From Haliclona indistincta (Eukaryota > Porifera > Demospongiae > Haplosclerida > Chalinidae): a stretch of 64,000 nt of DNA. The DNA is taken from contig OZ024783.1 in the NCBI GenBank assembly GCA_964017065.1, positions 18,885,752-18,949,751 of the forward strand, read 5' to 3'. Made by a program: the position numbers and the translations under genes. The notes under the pieces are model-generated. The model made no database searches. It saw only the letters and a program-made list of their open reading frames with translations, and was not told where the DNA came from. Below are positions 11,183 through 22,310 of the stretch, in pieces. Within the stretch, counting starts at the first letter, position 1; every line of letters begins with the position of its first letter.

Positions 11183-13086
11183 TTATCATTGCCGATAGGC
11201 AATGATATGTAGGGATGACCACGAATTAAGATGGCGGCTACTCATGTGTGAAAATTAGTTTTCGCACATATCTCTTTTGTTATACATTTCTACTGCATTT
11301 TAACTGTCTATGAGGGAATCTGAAGTGTAAGCGCTTGTAGGAAGTCCATGAAAGTCACCGGGATTGCTTGCTCGACGACGAAAATCAAGATGGCGACTCT
11401 CAGGGAGCAAGTTGCAGATCTTCGCTGTTTTAGCGTTTATCGAAATTCCAGATATCTAGGATTGATCAGGCGATTGTTCTGAGCATGGAAATACATTTGG
11501 CAAAGCTGGCAGACGTTTCTAAAGAGGTAAAACAAAATCGCCGCCCACGCGAATTGTTCATCTTCTTTCTTCTTCTTCTTCTTCTTCTTCTTCTTCTTCT
11601 TCTTCTTCTTCTTCTTCTTCTTCTTCTTCTTCTTTCAGTAAGCCTAGCGCTGTCCTGAGTGAACGAATCACTATCAAACCTGCACCATCGCGCGTGTATA
11701 TATCTGGGGTAGTGCACTTAGTGCTTAGATAGGCATCAAATACTACCAGAAGCGAGTAATCCTTGAAAAACATGGTATTTGGACCGTTTTGGGCTGAGCG
11801 ACTCCATTAATTAACCCTCTTGTCGCTGCTGATCATTGACTCCGCCCACATCAGTTTTGAAACTTAGCTCGGTTCTCGCTTTCTCTCTGCTCTGGGCGCT
11901 ACAGCGCGCAAGCTAGAGCCTAGAGGTATGAACAAGCAGTATACCATACCCTGGGTAACACTGATCTGTCTATGCTGTCATCATGACCCACGGCAGGCGC
12001 GAACCGGACGACGGTGATACCCGATCTAGCTAGGCTAGACGGTTTCTTACACTAGCTACGTGGCGTGAGCTGTACCTATAGGACCCCTGTGCTGTTGACA
12101 ACTGGACGTTGGTCATTGTAAATGGCTAGAAGCCTCTGTGATCGTGATATCGACATCAACAAGGCTCTACTAGGCTTGTCTACTCGAATCCTCTCTAGAT
12201 CCCGGCGGACTCAGAGTCTTCCAGCCATCATCACCATAGTGTTCCACTGAGTTGTCAGCGTTAGTCTCTTCTTCATCCATTACAGTGCAAGGAAATATCA
12301 TGTTGTCAACTCAACCTCTCTAACTAATTTAAACCTTTTCGTGATTGCCGATAATAACATTCCATGTTCCTTGGCTCATAATTTTAAACTGATAGTGATC
12401 AAAAAAGTAACAGGAACAAGTAAAGTAAAAAAGTTTTAATAAAAAAAACTAAAAAGTGTAGGGATGACTCTTGCAAAAGTAAAGGAACAAGATGGGATAA
12501 TGCTTGCAAAAGTAAAAGAACAAGATGGGATGATGCTTGCAAAAGTAAAGGAACAAGATGGGATGATGCTTGCAAAAGCAAAGGAACAAGATGGAATAAT
12601 GCTTGCAAATGTAAAAGTCCCAAGTATCCCTACATCAGCGGCTTGCTGCGATGACGTGCAACTGACAAAATTGATGTGGAATCCTTTTCCTACACCTTTT
12701 ACAACTGTCAATTACTTCATTGGACTGCGTCCTCCAAATACAGCTACCTGCAGCTTATTTACAACTGTCAACTACTTCATCGGACTGCGTCCTCCTAAAA
12801 ACAGATACCTCTATATTTATTTACAACCGTCAATTACTTCATCGGACTGCGTCCTCCTTCAAGCCGCTGATGTAGGGATACTTGGGACTTTTACATTTGC
12901 AAGCATTATTCCATCTTGTTCCTTTGCTTTTGCAAGCATCATCCCATCTTGTTCCTTTACTTTTGCAAGCATCATCCCATCTTGTTCTTTTACTTTTGCA
13001 AGCATTATCCCATCTTGTTCCTTTACTTTTGCAAGAGTCATCCCTACACTTTTTAGTTTTTTTTATTAAAACTTTTTTACTTTACT
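11183..13086 (-). mobile_element. Composite hairpin/foldback element, family F2, copy A
   Basis: Terminal hairpin (stem TATCATTGCC, loop GATA), then ATGTAGGGATGACC, AAGATGGCGGCTAC, a (TTC)n tract (11563-11635), and a foldback from about 12418 to 13086. The arms contain four to five 33-nt units (CTTGCAAAAGTAAAGG core) and the loop holds three units with GGACTGCGTCCTCC. The open frames across the arms (201 aa etc.) are repeat translations. It lies between the channel gene and the SAMD3-like gene. A full second copy is at 51733-54723; a lone terminal hairpin is at 35545-35574. Confidence 0.7.
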
Positions 13087-13289
13087 TTACCTGTACTGTA
13101 TGAGGCCTATAGCTATCAATGGTGTTAGATCAGATATTGAGTGATGTAGTGTTAATAATATTATCAACTAATGTGTTGATTAGTGTAATAACAAACATTA
13201 GTTAGTGACTACAGTCATTTTGGTGTCAAGCATACCACTACATTAGCAAAAATTTTAACGTGGTCAAATTTATAATTATTTTGAACAAA

Positions 13290-13420
13290 TCAATAAGATA
13301 CCGCCCACATTATTACTAACTGGTTCCAATAAGATACCGCCCACATTGTTACTAACTGGTTCCAATAAGGTACCACCCACATTATTACTAACTGGGTACC
13401 GCCCACATTGCTAGTAACTT
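13290..13420 (+). repeat. 36-nt minisatellite, about four units
   Basis: Direct repeats of ATACCGCCCACATTATTACT plus AACTGGTTCCAATAAG, the last unit shorter. They abut the acceptor of the next gene's exon at 13437. Confidence 0.85.
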
Positions 13421-13436
13421 GTTCCTGTACATATAG

Positions 13437-15958
13437 GTTAAAGTACAAAAGAAACTACAAGGGGAGGCCGAAACCCAAGCAAGAAAATGAAGAGGGAAAA
13501 ATAAGCAAAAAACCTGCCTTGCACTACCCAAAAGCAGCTGTGGCAGTACATACTGGACCGGAAGACGACAATGCTGCTGTTCTGCGTCACATAAAAGTGA
13601 TGCAGGCAGAGTATAAAAAAATTCACCCCAACCAACAGGTAATTTCTAGGGGGATACATCCACTACACATTACATCCACAAAAATACAGGTCATCACAGA
13701 GCTGATGAAAAGGACTTTCAACTACCGCAGGGCAGGAATAGTAGAGGGTATGCCCATGCCAGAAATTCTAACCAACTATCCGGCTTTTAAACAAGTCAAC
13801 GAGGTAATAGGCTAATAGAAAAGTCACTGTACAGTATGAGATACACATTGTATTTTAAACCATAATATGCACTGTACAACTATAGATCATGGCTGAGTTT
13901 GGGAGGATTATTGAGAAAGACACCACTGAGATTGAGCGAAGGTGGAAAAAGTTGGAGGAGAAGATACTCAATTTGATTGAGCAAGAAGACGACAACGAAA
14001 GGCTGCAAGCCTTACTCCAGAGCACTGGTCCTACTAGGGATCTACCAGCTAGTAAGATATTAGTTCATATTATTATGTCTGTGTTTGGAGCTTTATACAT
14101 GTACCTTGAAAGAGCCTGCGCGGGAGTGAGGCTAGATTAGTCATATATGCGCTGCCAGCTAGCACTCTTCTCAGTAGACTGTATCATTATTTTGCTTATG
14201 ACAATCATGCTACTAAATTCAGGTGTGTGTCCACGATAGGGCTCCTGGTGCTCTAGCACCCCCTCAGCATTGAAGTTTTAAATTATTCATTGCATCAAAG
14301 TACACTGTGGCTATCAATTTATCATAACTGTTATTGCAACAAGCTTAGCAGCTGCCAAAATCCCATTCTAAGGTAGTTTAGGCTGTTTTTCCATTAGTTC
14401 AGTGATGAACAAATCCAGTGCGCCATGATAATAGTGACGAAAATGACATAATTTAACGAATAAATGAATATTAATAGGCCATTCCCAATAAGAGCCTAAA
14501 GAATTTCATTAGCGTTAATGACTGGTAAATTGGCTTCCGGGCTAGCCTGGAGTGCGAGATGATTACGTAATGGCTGGCGTTTATACACAAATTTATATGG
14601 CGCTTATGAGAAATATAGCGATACTTTTAGCGTCTGTGTAGCGATCTCCGTATACCGCACAACCGCGTGGCCTTGCTTGCCGTCTTCGTCCAAGCATGCT
14701 CTGTGGAAGGATAAAGATTCCAAGAGGATAGGCACCGGCGTTGGCGAGCTACAGACGCTCAAGCAAGGGCTACTTAGCCTGCTACCTCCCGTGACACACA
14801 AGCCACCAGCGTAGTTGTGGGATTGTCTTGGCTCCCAAGGGTTCCTCCAAAGTAACTCCCTCAATATCTCCGTCTTCCAGATACACAGCAACTGCATCCT
14901 GAGAGCAGCTTGCACTAGTAGTGGCCATATTTTTTGTCGAAGTAGCCCTTGCTTGTGCGTCTGTAGCTCGCCAACGCTGGTGCCTATCCTCGCGGAATCT
15001 TTATCCTTCCACAGAGCGTGCTTGGACGAAGACGGCAAGCAAGGCCACGCGGTTGTGCGGTATACGGAGATCGCTACACAGACGCTAAAAGTATCGCTAT
15101 ATTTCTCATAAGCGCCATATAAATTCGTGTATAAACGCCAGCCATTACGTAATCATCTCGCACTCCAGTGCTGGCCCAGCCCAGGTAGGCAAGAGCTGTA
15201 CGCCCACGCATGCATTCCACGCATACTTTGCTCTTACTGGGAATGGCCTATTAGAATTTTCGCTCGCGCTTCGCGCGCGCACCTGTCTTTCCTCATTCCT
15301 GGACACGCGCCTGAAATTATTGCTCACAAGCTTACCTCTGGGTTATCTCCTGACCTCAGCACGCATACCCATCATACCGCTAGTCTGCAGCATGCATAGT
15401 CTCATGATCAGTTTTTAACCCCTCTATTACTAGTAATAGACCCCGCCCATTGTTTATTTTTGCTAGCCAAGGTAAGTTCAACGTCGTTGTATGTTTCTTT
15501 CTGCAGGTACCAGGACAATCGTAGCACTGTGTGCCTTAGTGTACTTGATACCAGACACTGGATACTCACCACTTGTAGATCGGGTGCTGTACTTTGTTCC
15601 GGTAAGTCGATGAATAGACCTTACATGCAACAAATAATAATTTTATAGGAAAACACAAGTCACAGAGATCAAGACCACCCTGTGGCGAGAGTTGCCGGTG
15701 CTGCAGCCCATTGTTCTTGTCAGAGGCAGCATCTGTCAACCAAAGGACGTGTTCCTGATGGTTGACAAGGTGCTGGTCTGCAAGATACCATTAGGCTGCA
15801 GCATTCCAGTGGCACTTTTGGGAGCCTTCTATGCCTTCCATGTGCACTACACACCAGGCTCCTCAAACGTGTTCATGTTCTTGGAGGTGTATCTGCTGGA
15901 CACATCACAAAAGAGCACATCCATAAACATTTTGTTGGCGCAGATCAAGGACGTCTGA
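13437..15958 (+). CDS. SAMD3-like uncharacterised protein (5' end not found)
   Basis: Exons 13437-13638, 13690-13803, 13886-14051, 15507-15601 and 15649-15958. Introns 1 and 2 are 51 and 82 nt; intron 3 is swollen to 1.46 kb by a transposon. Text such as ELMKRTFNYRRAGI, ILTNYPAFKQVNEIMAEFGR, TIVALCALVYLIPD and LLGAFYAFHVHYTPGSSN resembles the C-terminal half of vertebrate SAMD3-like/uncharacterised proteins, whose function is unknown. Exons 1-4 are in phase; the last exon is one nucleotide out if the obvious acceptor (TTTTATAG) is used, and in phase if a weaker AG at 15666-15667 is used. That, or a frameshift, should be checked. Family recognition is from memory of motif order and is tentative. 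Confidence 0.5.
14547..15168. mobile_element. 622-bp foldback element with 230-bp arms
   Basis: Arms start CTGGAGTGCGAGATGATTAC and run about 230 bp each (14547-14775; 14940-15168) with very few differences. The 160-bp centre holds a minus-strand SAP-like ORF (14782-14928). It is nested inside the 14220-15313 element. No clear target duplication. Confidence 0.75.
14782..14928 (-). pseudogene. 48-aa SAP-like fragment in foldback centre
   Basis: From ATG at 14928 the frame reads MATTSASCSQDA, then LEEPLGAKTIPQ, then LRWWLVCHGR before TAG. The pattern (x-IPQLRWWLxCRG) is like the first part of SAP-type motifs found in transposon-linked proteins of invertebrates. It may be an exon fragment captured from an autonomous partner: GGGAG|GTAGCA at its end could be a donor. 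Small size keeps this tentative. Confidence 0.35.
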
Positions 15959-16781
15959 TTCTGAACTTACCAGAACTATTGCTATAATTATCACCTTTCA
16001 TGTATTCATCTCTGATAATCTGTTTCAGTTATTGTTTGAGTGAATCTATCTATACTGCGTAAACGTGCCCTATAGTACACCAGCAGCGGCCGGTATACAG
16101 CATGCATGCAGCTAACTGTAGATCATACCATCAAAGAGTGTGAGCATCATACCAAGGGTATGAGTGTCATACTTAAAACTAGTGTGACAATAGCAACCAG
16201 TGTTTCATACCAAATTTGGTATGATTTTCACACCACAGTTTTTGCAGTGTACACTCACACTGCATTTACTGCTTTGCAATAGTTCAGCACTCTCTAATAT
16301 TTGGTTTCAGAGCCATGGTGCTCCATCAGTCAACAAGGTCTAGACCCTAGCTAACGTTTGTCAGAACAGTTGCATATTGCTTATTCAAATCATTGTTAAG
16401 ATGACATTAATAACAAGAGCACTTAAAAGAGGTCAAGGTTGAATATTGCAATGATCAGATGTTTAGATTGTAGCCACAGCTCCTGCAGGTGTTCAAAAAG
16501 AGAAATGGGGTTGGGCCTCTGCTTTGTACGTGCCTGGACAGGTACAGAAAGAATGAGAAAGAGATAGACAGACGGATGGAGGGGGAGAGGTAGTAAAACA
16601 CTCACTTACAAACACGATGCAGACTTACCACATAAACTCCTCTGGGTATATTTGTGGCTACAGCAAGCCTGTGATCAACGGAGTGCTAGAAAGAGAGTGT
16701 GTGTACGTGTTAATGAGGAACTAGAAAGAGAGAGAATTACGAAGGGGAGGTAGGCGGAACATACAAACATCGTAACACATG

Positions 16782-16818
<37 letters not shown>

Positions 16819-17011
16819 AGAGACAGATAGAGAGAGGGGAAAGGAAGGCGGAAAATAGAAACATCATCACACACACACACTGTACTAAGACCTACCACTC
16901 ATACTGCTCTAGGTACATATTGGGTGGCAACAGGAATTGATCAAGTGAGAAAAAAGAGGTTGGAGGGAGCTCTGTAGGAAGGAGAGAGAGAGCCTGGAGA
17001 AAGCCATGTGC
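15959..17011. other. Intergenic spacer with (CA)n and inverted ATACCAAA motifs
   Basis: No gene recognised. It holds a (CA)n run at about 16788-16815, GA-rich stretches, and around 16120-16250 several short inverted CATACC/GGTATG motifs that look like the remains of a small foldback. Confidence 0.5.
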
Positions 17012-17054
17012 GGTTGTACCGAGGGGTCCGCCACTCCAGAAATCTCGTACACTA

Positions 17055-17230
17055 TCAAAGAAATCCAGTTAGAAATCCAGAAATCCACCGTGAAATCCAG
17101 AAATCCACATGAAATCCAGAAATCCACCATGAAATCCAGAAATCCACGCGAAATCCAGAAATCCACAGCGAAATCCAGAAATCCACAGTGAAATCCAGAA
17201 ATCCACGGTGAAATCCAGAAATCCACCGTG
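17055..17230 (+). repeat. Subterminal tandem array, GAAATCCAGAAATCCAC units
   Basis: About eight units of 17-22 nt built on GAAATCCAGAAATCCAC. A matching array in the same orientation is at 18615-18870 near the other end. Such subterminal arrays usually act as transposase binding sites. Open frames across them are artefacts. Confidence 0.9.
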
Positions 17231-18017
17231 ATGACGTGGTCAAAATATCCGTTATTGCAATTAATAAACTTTAATAATAATTGAAATTATAAATTTTTGT
17301 CACTGTAATAATTATGCTGACGTCGAATTACGCAATCTCCAGCGTACTAGATCTGTTATCGACTAGAACGTGCATGCAGCATAATCCGAGGATTACTGCA
17401 GTAGCTAAGTTATCTTCATCACACAAGGCAATAGATACTCTTTCCTTTCATCAGTTGTACTTATTCAGGTCAGTGACTACAATTATAAAAACGTTACTAT
17501 TGTGTAATGCATTTTGCAATTGTTTAATACTGAATGCAATTGATATAGTTTCATTGCAAGAGATACAAGTGGTACAATAGTTCACTGCGAGAGTTATATA
17601 GCTGAAACAACCAACAGATCAATAGTTGATCTTTGTGTAAGTGACCTATTGCACAATGCACTAATTATTAGTGCTAAATTTGTGGTATCAATTTACAACT
17701 GTGTAACAGTGTTACTAGCAATGTCTATTTCTTCTTTCTATAATACATTTGGAATAGTTACTAACATAATTTTTAATATGGTGTCTATTGTATGACTGCA
17801 TGGGTGTTGTATTATTTTACATGCTTATTCAAAATGCACAGCTGGCTTGCTAACTTGTTTTGTACATGTAAATAATGGCACAGCCTTACACAGCTGAAAG
17901 TGATATGTCCTGTACACTGTTTTTCTTTTTTTTAATAGTTCACAACATGGCTAACCAGGCTCAAGCTCCAGATTCAAGCCATGAAGCATTGCTGAAAGAG
18001 GCAACGGAGGTTATGTC

Positions 18018-18356
18018 ATGGCGTGCATAACGCACTTAGCCTTGGGCGAAGATCCAACATCAGTAATTTTCCGACAATCTGAGTTAAGATCACACCTCAT
18101 TAAGTCATTTGAAACATTGACTATAAAGAAGTTTCCTGTTTCAAAGACGCGAAAGCCAATATCAAGAGAGTCAAAAGTGGAATCATTTGAAATCTTCTGC
18201 ACTTGCCGATTGTCATATCACAAAAAGGACAAACGAGACATGATAGAATGTGGTGTATGCAAAGAGTGGTACCATGGGAAATGCCTTGGTATTGATGTTG
18301 ACGAAGAAAAAGAAAAGGAGTTTTGGGCATGTCCCTTTTGCACAAAGACTAATTAA
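18018..18356 (+). pseudogene. C-terminus of Ulp1-like (C48) protease fused to PHD finger, transposon cargo
   Basis: The frame (open from 17985) reads CITHLALGEDPTSVIFRQ, then LRSHLIKSFE and a FPV segment, which is the usual tail of transposon-borne Ulp1-like proteases after the catalytic DCG. It ends in a PHD finger: CTC, CGVC, WYHGKC and WACPFC (Cys4-His-Cys3). At the expected nucleophile position the frame has GNGG instead of DCG, and the upstream His/Asp part is missing, so protease activity is not expected. Ulp1-type proteins are thought to process SUMO or related modifiers; the PHD finger would bind histone tails. A short upstream ORF at 17948 (MANQAQAPDSSHE) is in another frame and may be a spliced 5' exon. 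Confidence 0.6.
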
Positions 18357-18614
18357 TGCACAGTCAGATTCTCATAGCAGTAAACATAAGCTGTATGGTA
18401 CAGATACATTGAATAATAATCATAACTATTAACCAAAAACCAGATGCATGTGAATTACAATATGTGGAAAAATTAGTAATTAAGGAGGAAAGATGAGAGT
18501 CATTTTAGTGAGGGCTGTATGAGATGAGTTCCTTACTATAGTCTGTATAATAATAGTCTCTAGGCAGTTGGTAGACGGGTTCAGTAATACTGAAGTATAG
18601 AAATAACAGTATAT

Positions 18615-18870
18615 CTGCCGAAATCCACCGTTAAATCTTTAGAAATCCACTTTGAAATCTAGAAATCCAGTTAGAAATCTAGAAATCCAGTTAGAAATCT
18701 AGAAATCCACCGCCAAATCCAGAAATCCACGGCGAAATCCAGAAATCCACGGCGAAATCCAGAAATCCAAGTGAAATCCAGAAATCCACGCGAAATCCAG
18801 AAATCCACGCCCTGAATCCAGAAATCCATTCCGAATCCAGAAATCCATTGGATTTCGAAATCTCAGTAGT
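18615..18870 (+). repeat. Second subterminal GAAATCC array of the 17020-18904 element
   Basis: About eleven units of GAAATCCAGAAATCCA with variants (GAAATCTAG, GAATCCAG). Same orientation as the left array, not inverted. Confidence 0.9.
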
Positions 18871-18912
18871 CGTACGCCTGCCCAGCTGAGTGGCGGACCC
18901 CTCGGGTTGTAC

Positions 18913-20011
18913 TCACTTGTCATGGTTTCAGACCTGGATGACGGAGAGCCTAGAGAGAGAGAGAGAGAGACAGAGAGATCTGGATAACAAAAATCAATAC
19001 AGCATAGCTGTGTAGAGCGAAATCAGTGGTCCTACGACAGCCTCAAGACTGTGTGCAGTTGAACTAGTAGTTTAGGAGCAACATACAAATGTAGACAAAC
19101 AAACAATGAAACAACAAAGACAACAAGCAACAACAGAGATAGATAATAGCATACTTAAAGATCCATGTGTGACGAAAGGATCGAGCAGTCTAGGTTTCTG
19201 AGCCAGAGTTGTATCGAGCTACTCCAGTCTCCTCCCCTCCAACTATACAGCGCCAAAACTTCGCGCTTCTTTCGCGGGTTGATCTGATAGGTCAGAATAA
19301 TTGTCGCGCCAAAACTGTTGTCAAGATGGCGCCATTGCAATGTGATCGTGACAGAGCTCCGTGGTACCAGTAAGAGCCTTCTTTAACTTGCCTTAGGTAA
19401 GTCTATCTGATATAAATCGTAAGTTAGTGTCAGGAACTTTATTATGCTCAGATACATACCACGTAGAAGATCGAGCTGACTCGAGAATTGGTTGCTGAGA
19501 AATTCGAGCTCGGATCTCTTCCATTGTAAGATTCTCACGAATCTATGGACTACTGTTGTGTAGTCCTATACAGTACTGGTTAGTAAATCGATTTCTCATG
19601 AAGAATGTGTACTCATGCGGGTTTGCTGGCTTTATACACATTATACTGTAAACCAGAGATAGTCAAGGATAAAGAATAGTATAAAGGTTAGGTGTATATC
19701 ATTGTGTGTTAGTACAATAACAACGTTTTTTTGTAGCAGTACTTTGAATTTACATCAGCAGCTGAGACAGGTCTGGCAGCAGTGTGATTGTGCAATAATT
19801 TTTCTTTTTATGCAGGACAGACTTTGCATCAGGAGATGAGACAGGTCTCGCCACAGTGTGCTTACATCAGGAGATGAGACAGATCTGGCAGCAGTGTGAT
19901 TGTACATTACTTTTTCTTTTTAAGCAGGACTGACTTTACATCAGGAAGACAGACAGGTCTGACAGCAGTCTGGTGAACGTACGTAACTGCAGGCTTCTTG
20001 ATCTACAACAC
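18913..20011. other. Spacer with (GA)n, possible small exon and three short direct repeats
   Basis: A GA run sits at 18951-18975. At 19326 ATGGCGCCATTGCAATGTG in a CpG-containing setting (AAGATGGCGCC) is followed by a donor-like CCA|GTAAGAG, so it may be a first exon, but no continuation was found. From 19735 to 19975 a unit of roughly 70-120 nt with ACATCAGGAGATGAGACAG and TTTTTCTTTTTATGCAGGAC is repeated about three times. Confidence 0.4.
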
Positions 20012-20400
20012 TCACTTATCAATGGCATTGATAATAATTTTTATCTTTGGTTGCATAGAAAGTCGACCAAAGCTAGAAGAGTGCTGTCTTAAACATTGCG
20101 CTGCTTGCAGGAGCTTCCTGATTTCAGCTTGGGACGGGATTGGATGATCCTGTCCTGGCGGGACGTCCCGCGCATGTCCCGTCCCGGGTTTTAGGCACCA
20201 CCTAGATTTGCTCCGGGTGAGCCGAGAGCACAGCTGCCACCATGTAGCGTTCGGGGGTTCGATAGTTAGAAAGACTTTATTAGAAAGGCAGCAATAGAAG
20301 AATAGAATAGAATAAAATCGAATAATACAAATGAGTAAGACACTAGTCCTTTTACATTCACTCATTGAGTTAGTAATAGTGGGACTATAATGCATTAGTT
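20012..20400 (-). mobile_element. 5' end of an LTR retrotransposon (LTR tail, primer site, leader), fragment
   Basis: On the minus strand an AATAAAGTC poly(A)-type signal is followed by an LTR end (GAACGCTACA), then a TGGTGGCAGCTG primer-site-like sequence and a GC-rich leader with an open frame. That order is the one found at LTR/leader junctions of gypsy-like elements. No polymerase or second LTR is seen here. The call rests on order and spacing only. Confidence 0.35.
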
Positions 20401-20431
20401 AGCACTTATTAAGGTAACCTAACACCACAGC

Positions 20432-20945
20432 AACCCTATGTAAGCTTCTTCGCTGAAGAGGAAGCGGCTTCCTCACTATAGTTTTGTAAATTTGGTTAGT
20501 AGTCGTGCATGTTGCATAAATATAACCGTGAACTGCCACTTCTGACTATCTGGCTGGAAGCGACCCCATAAACCCGACCTCCTCTGGTTTGCCAACCGAG
20601 ACCAAACGCACTTCAGCAAAGCTAGTATTATTAAAAGTACTTGTTAAGAGTAGTACTTCCGTTGACTTCCCTTTGGAATGGCCAGCGGCCTTGCAGAACC
20701 TTGCTAGTCATGCAAGAGATGCACTCTAATAAGAAGATTGAATGAGCAGTTAATAACTGATTGCGGTCAGAGTTTAAAGCTGTTTTCTGCAGGATCGAAG
20801 AAGTTTTGGACTGCAAAATTTGCACCAGCAGGTTTTTATAAGTTGGTATGGTGGCCGAGAAGGGCCACCATAAGTTGGTGTACATACTAAGTCGCCGAAA
20901 AGCTGATTTTGTAGAAGTTGATTTTTTTGTGTGGTGACCCTATGG
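20432..20945 (+). repeat. Direct repeat, copy 1 (copy 2 at 21378-21850)
   Basis: Both copies begin ACCCTATGTAA-CTTCTTCGC and end near TTTTTTGTGTGG. They carry GAGGAAGCGGCTTCCTCAC, AAGCGACCCCATAAACC and TTGCGGTCAGAG in the same order, and differ by scattered changes plus small indels. In copy 2 a frame of 81 aa (21613-21858) is open; in copy 1 it is broken, and there is no recognisable family. The copies flank a foldback. Confidence 0.75.
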
Positions 20946-20954
20946 TTACTGCTT

Positions 20955-21372
20955 AGATACTGCAAGTGTCGGTGCTGGCTTCAAACTCCTGCTTTCGAGC
21001 TCCACAGTATCTCTTCGTAACACATAGACCTTTACTAAAGATCAGTACAATTGTACAATTCAGCCGTGTTGCTATCCACCATAAAATCGACATTCAATTC
21101 GACATACAAACTGCTTCTTGGTTAACTAACCATTTTTAATAGTTACATTTTGTAAGTTTATTTAAAATGGTTATTTAACCAAGAAGCAGTTTGTATGTCG
21201 GCCTGGGGACGAGGCTAATGTCGAATTGAATGTCGATTTTATGGTGGATAGCAACACGGCTGAATTGTACAGTTTTACTGGATCTTTAGTAAAGGTATAT
21301 GTGTTACAAAGAGATACTGTGGAGCTCGAAAGCGGGAGTTTGAAGCCAGCGCCGACACTTGCAGTATCTATG
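20955..21372. mobile_element. Foldback between the direct repeats
   Basis: Arms starting GATACTGCAAGTGTCGG (left) and ending in its inverse (right) are about 190 bp and meet at TAGTTACATTTTGTAAG. The right arm alone contains GCCTGGGGACGAGGCTAA inside the matching sequence, like an end or excision footprint of the GCCTCGTCCC elements seen at 28596-29151 and 30311-30871. Confidence 0.7.
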
Positions 21373-21377
21373 CAGTA

Positions 21378-21850
21378 ACCCTATGTAACTTCTTCGCTAA
21401 AGAGGAAGCGGCTTCCTCACTATAGTTTTGTAAAGTTGGTTAGTAGTTGTACATGTTGCATAAATATAAACGTGAACTGCCACTTCTGACCATCTGGCTG
21501 GAAGCGACCCCATAAACCCGACCTCCTATGGTTTGCTAACCGAGACCAAACGCACTTCAGCAAAACTAAAAGTACTTGTTAAGAGTAGTGCTACCATTGA
21601 CATCACTTTGGAATGGCCAGCAGCCTTGCAGAACTTTGCTTATCGTGCAAGAGATGCTCTCTAATAAGAAGATCGAATGACAGGTTAATAACTGATTGCG
21701 GTCAGAGTTTAAAGCTGTTTTTTGCAGGATCGAATAAGTTTTGGATTGCGAAGTCTACACCAGGAGGATTTTATAAGTTGGTGTACATTCTAAGTCGCCG
21801 AAAAGCTGATTTCGTAGAAGTTAATTTTTTTGTGTGGAAACCCTACTATT
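21378..21850 (+). repeat. Direct repeat, copy 2
   Basis: Partner of 20432-20945, see there. Whether the pair are solo-LTR-like repeats of an element or a tandem duplication cannot be decided by eye. Confidence 0.7.
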
Positions 21851-22310
21851 GTCGGTAATTGAAGACCAGAATTACAGGGGAGATAACAGAGAGGCACGAG
21901 CGTCACGCAATTCTTGTAGGAACACGATACTGAAACGCTGGAGCAAAACACGCAATCCAAAGCACGCCCAGGACAACATCAAGAAAGTCACGTGCGTTTA
22001 AAGAAGGGTCAGGAAGCAATGAAGCAACAGGGGCGGAGCAGATGAGAGAAGGGAAAACCTTGCAGTGGCGAGACTATAGGGCAACAAGAGACAAAGTGAA
22101 GAGCATCCTTACATAGTGCACCACAAAGTTATCATGTGACTATAAAGACATACTAATGCATTTATCAGTTGCATTGGTGTATGGTACTACTGGACTGGTA
22201 CCTGAACTGCTTTAGAATACGGAAGTCAGTAATAATATTCATATCCAATTCGCTCCGTATATTCTGAATACGCCCCAGTTCTTTTTTCGATTTGTCTGCT
22301 AACTACAGCC

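Larger units (their letters stand above)
14220..15313. mobile_element. TIR element CAGGYGYGTGTCC with 5-bp target duplication AAATT
   Basis: Ends CAGGTGTGTGTCC and GGACACGCGCCTG are inverted and flanked by AAATT (14215-14219, 15314-15318). A short relative with 5-bp duplication GCAAC is at 46861-47180. It lies in intron 3 of the SAMD3-like gene and itself contains a 622-bp foldback. Confidence 0.8.
17020..18904 (+). mobile_element. 1.9-kb transposon, TIR CGAGGGGTCCGCCACT, 8-bp target duplication
   Basis: Both ends carry CGAGGGGTCCGCCACT in inverse, flanked by a perfect 8-bp duplication GGTTGTAC (17012-17019, 18905-18912). Inside each end is a tandem array of GAAATCCA-type units. The centre carries a Ulp1-tail/PHD-finger ORF. 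The 8-bp duplication plus Ulp1/PHD cargo suggests a deletion derivative of a KDZ/Zisupton-like or related large DNA transposon; this is inference. The element at 22472-27668 is a larger member of the same family. Confidence 0.8.

Noticed and set aside
12464..13069. 201-aa open frame with repeated LAKVKEQDG motif
   Set aside because: Runs across the inverted arms and loop of the F2 foldback; the frame is made of 33-nt repeats and is not kept in copy B.
16909..17243. Frames rich in DFWISG / FLDF repeats
   Set aside because: Antisense translation of the GAAATCC subterminal array of a transposon; also 18699-18923 and 27406-27597.
20012..20395. 127-aa minus-strand protein
   Set aside because: Crosses an LTR-end and primer-site-like junction, so it is not a single natural coding region.
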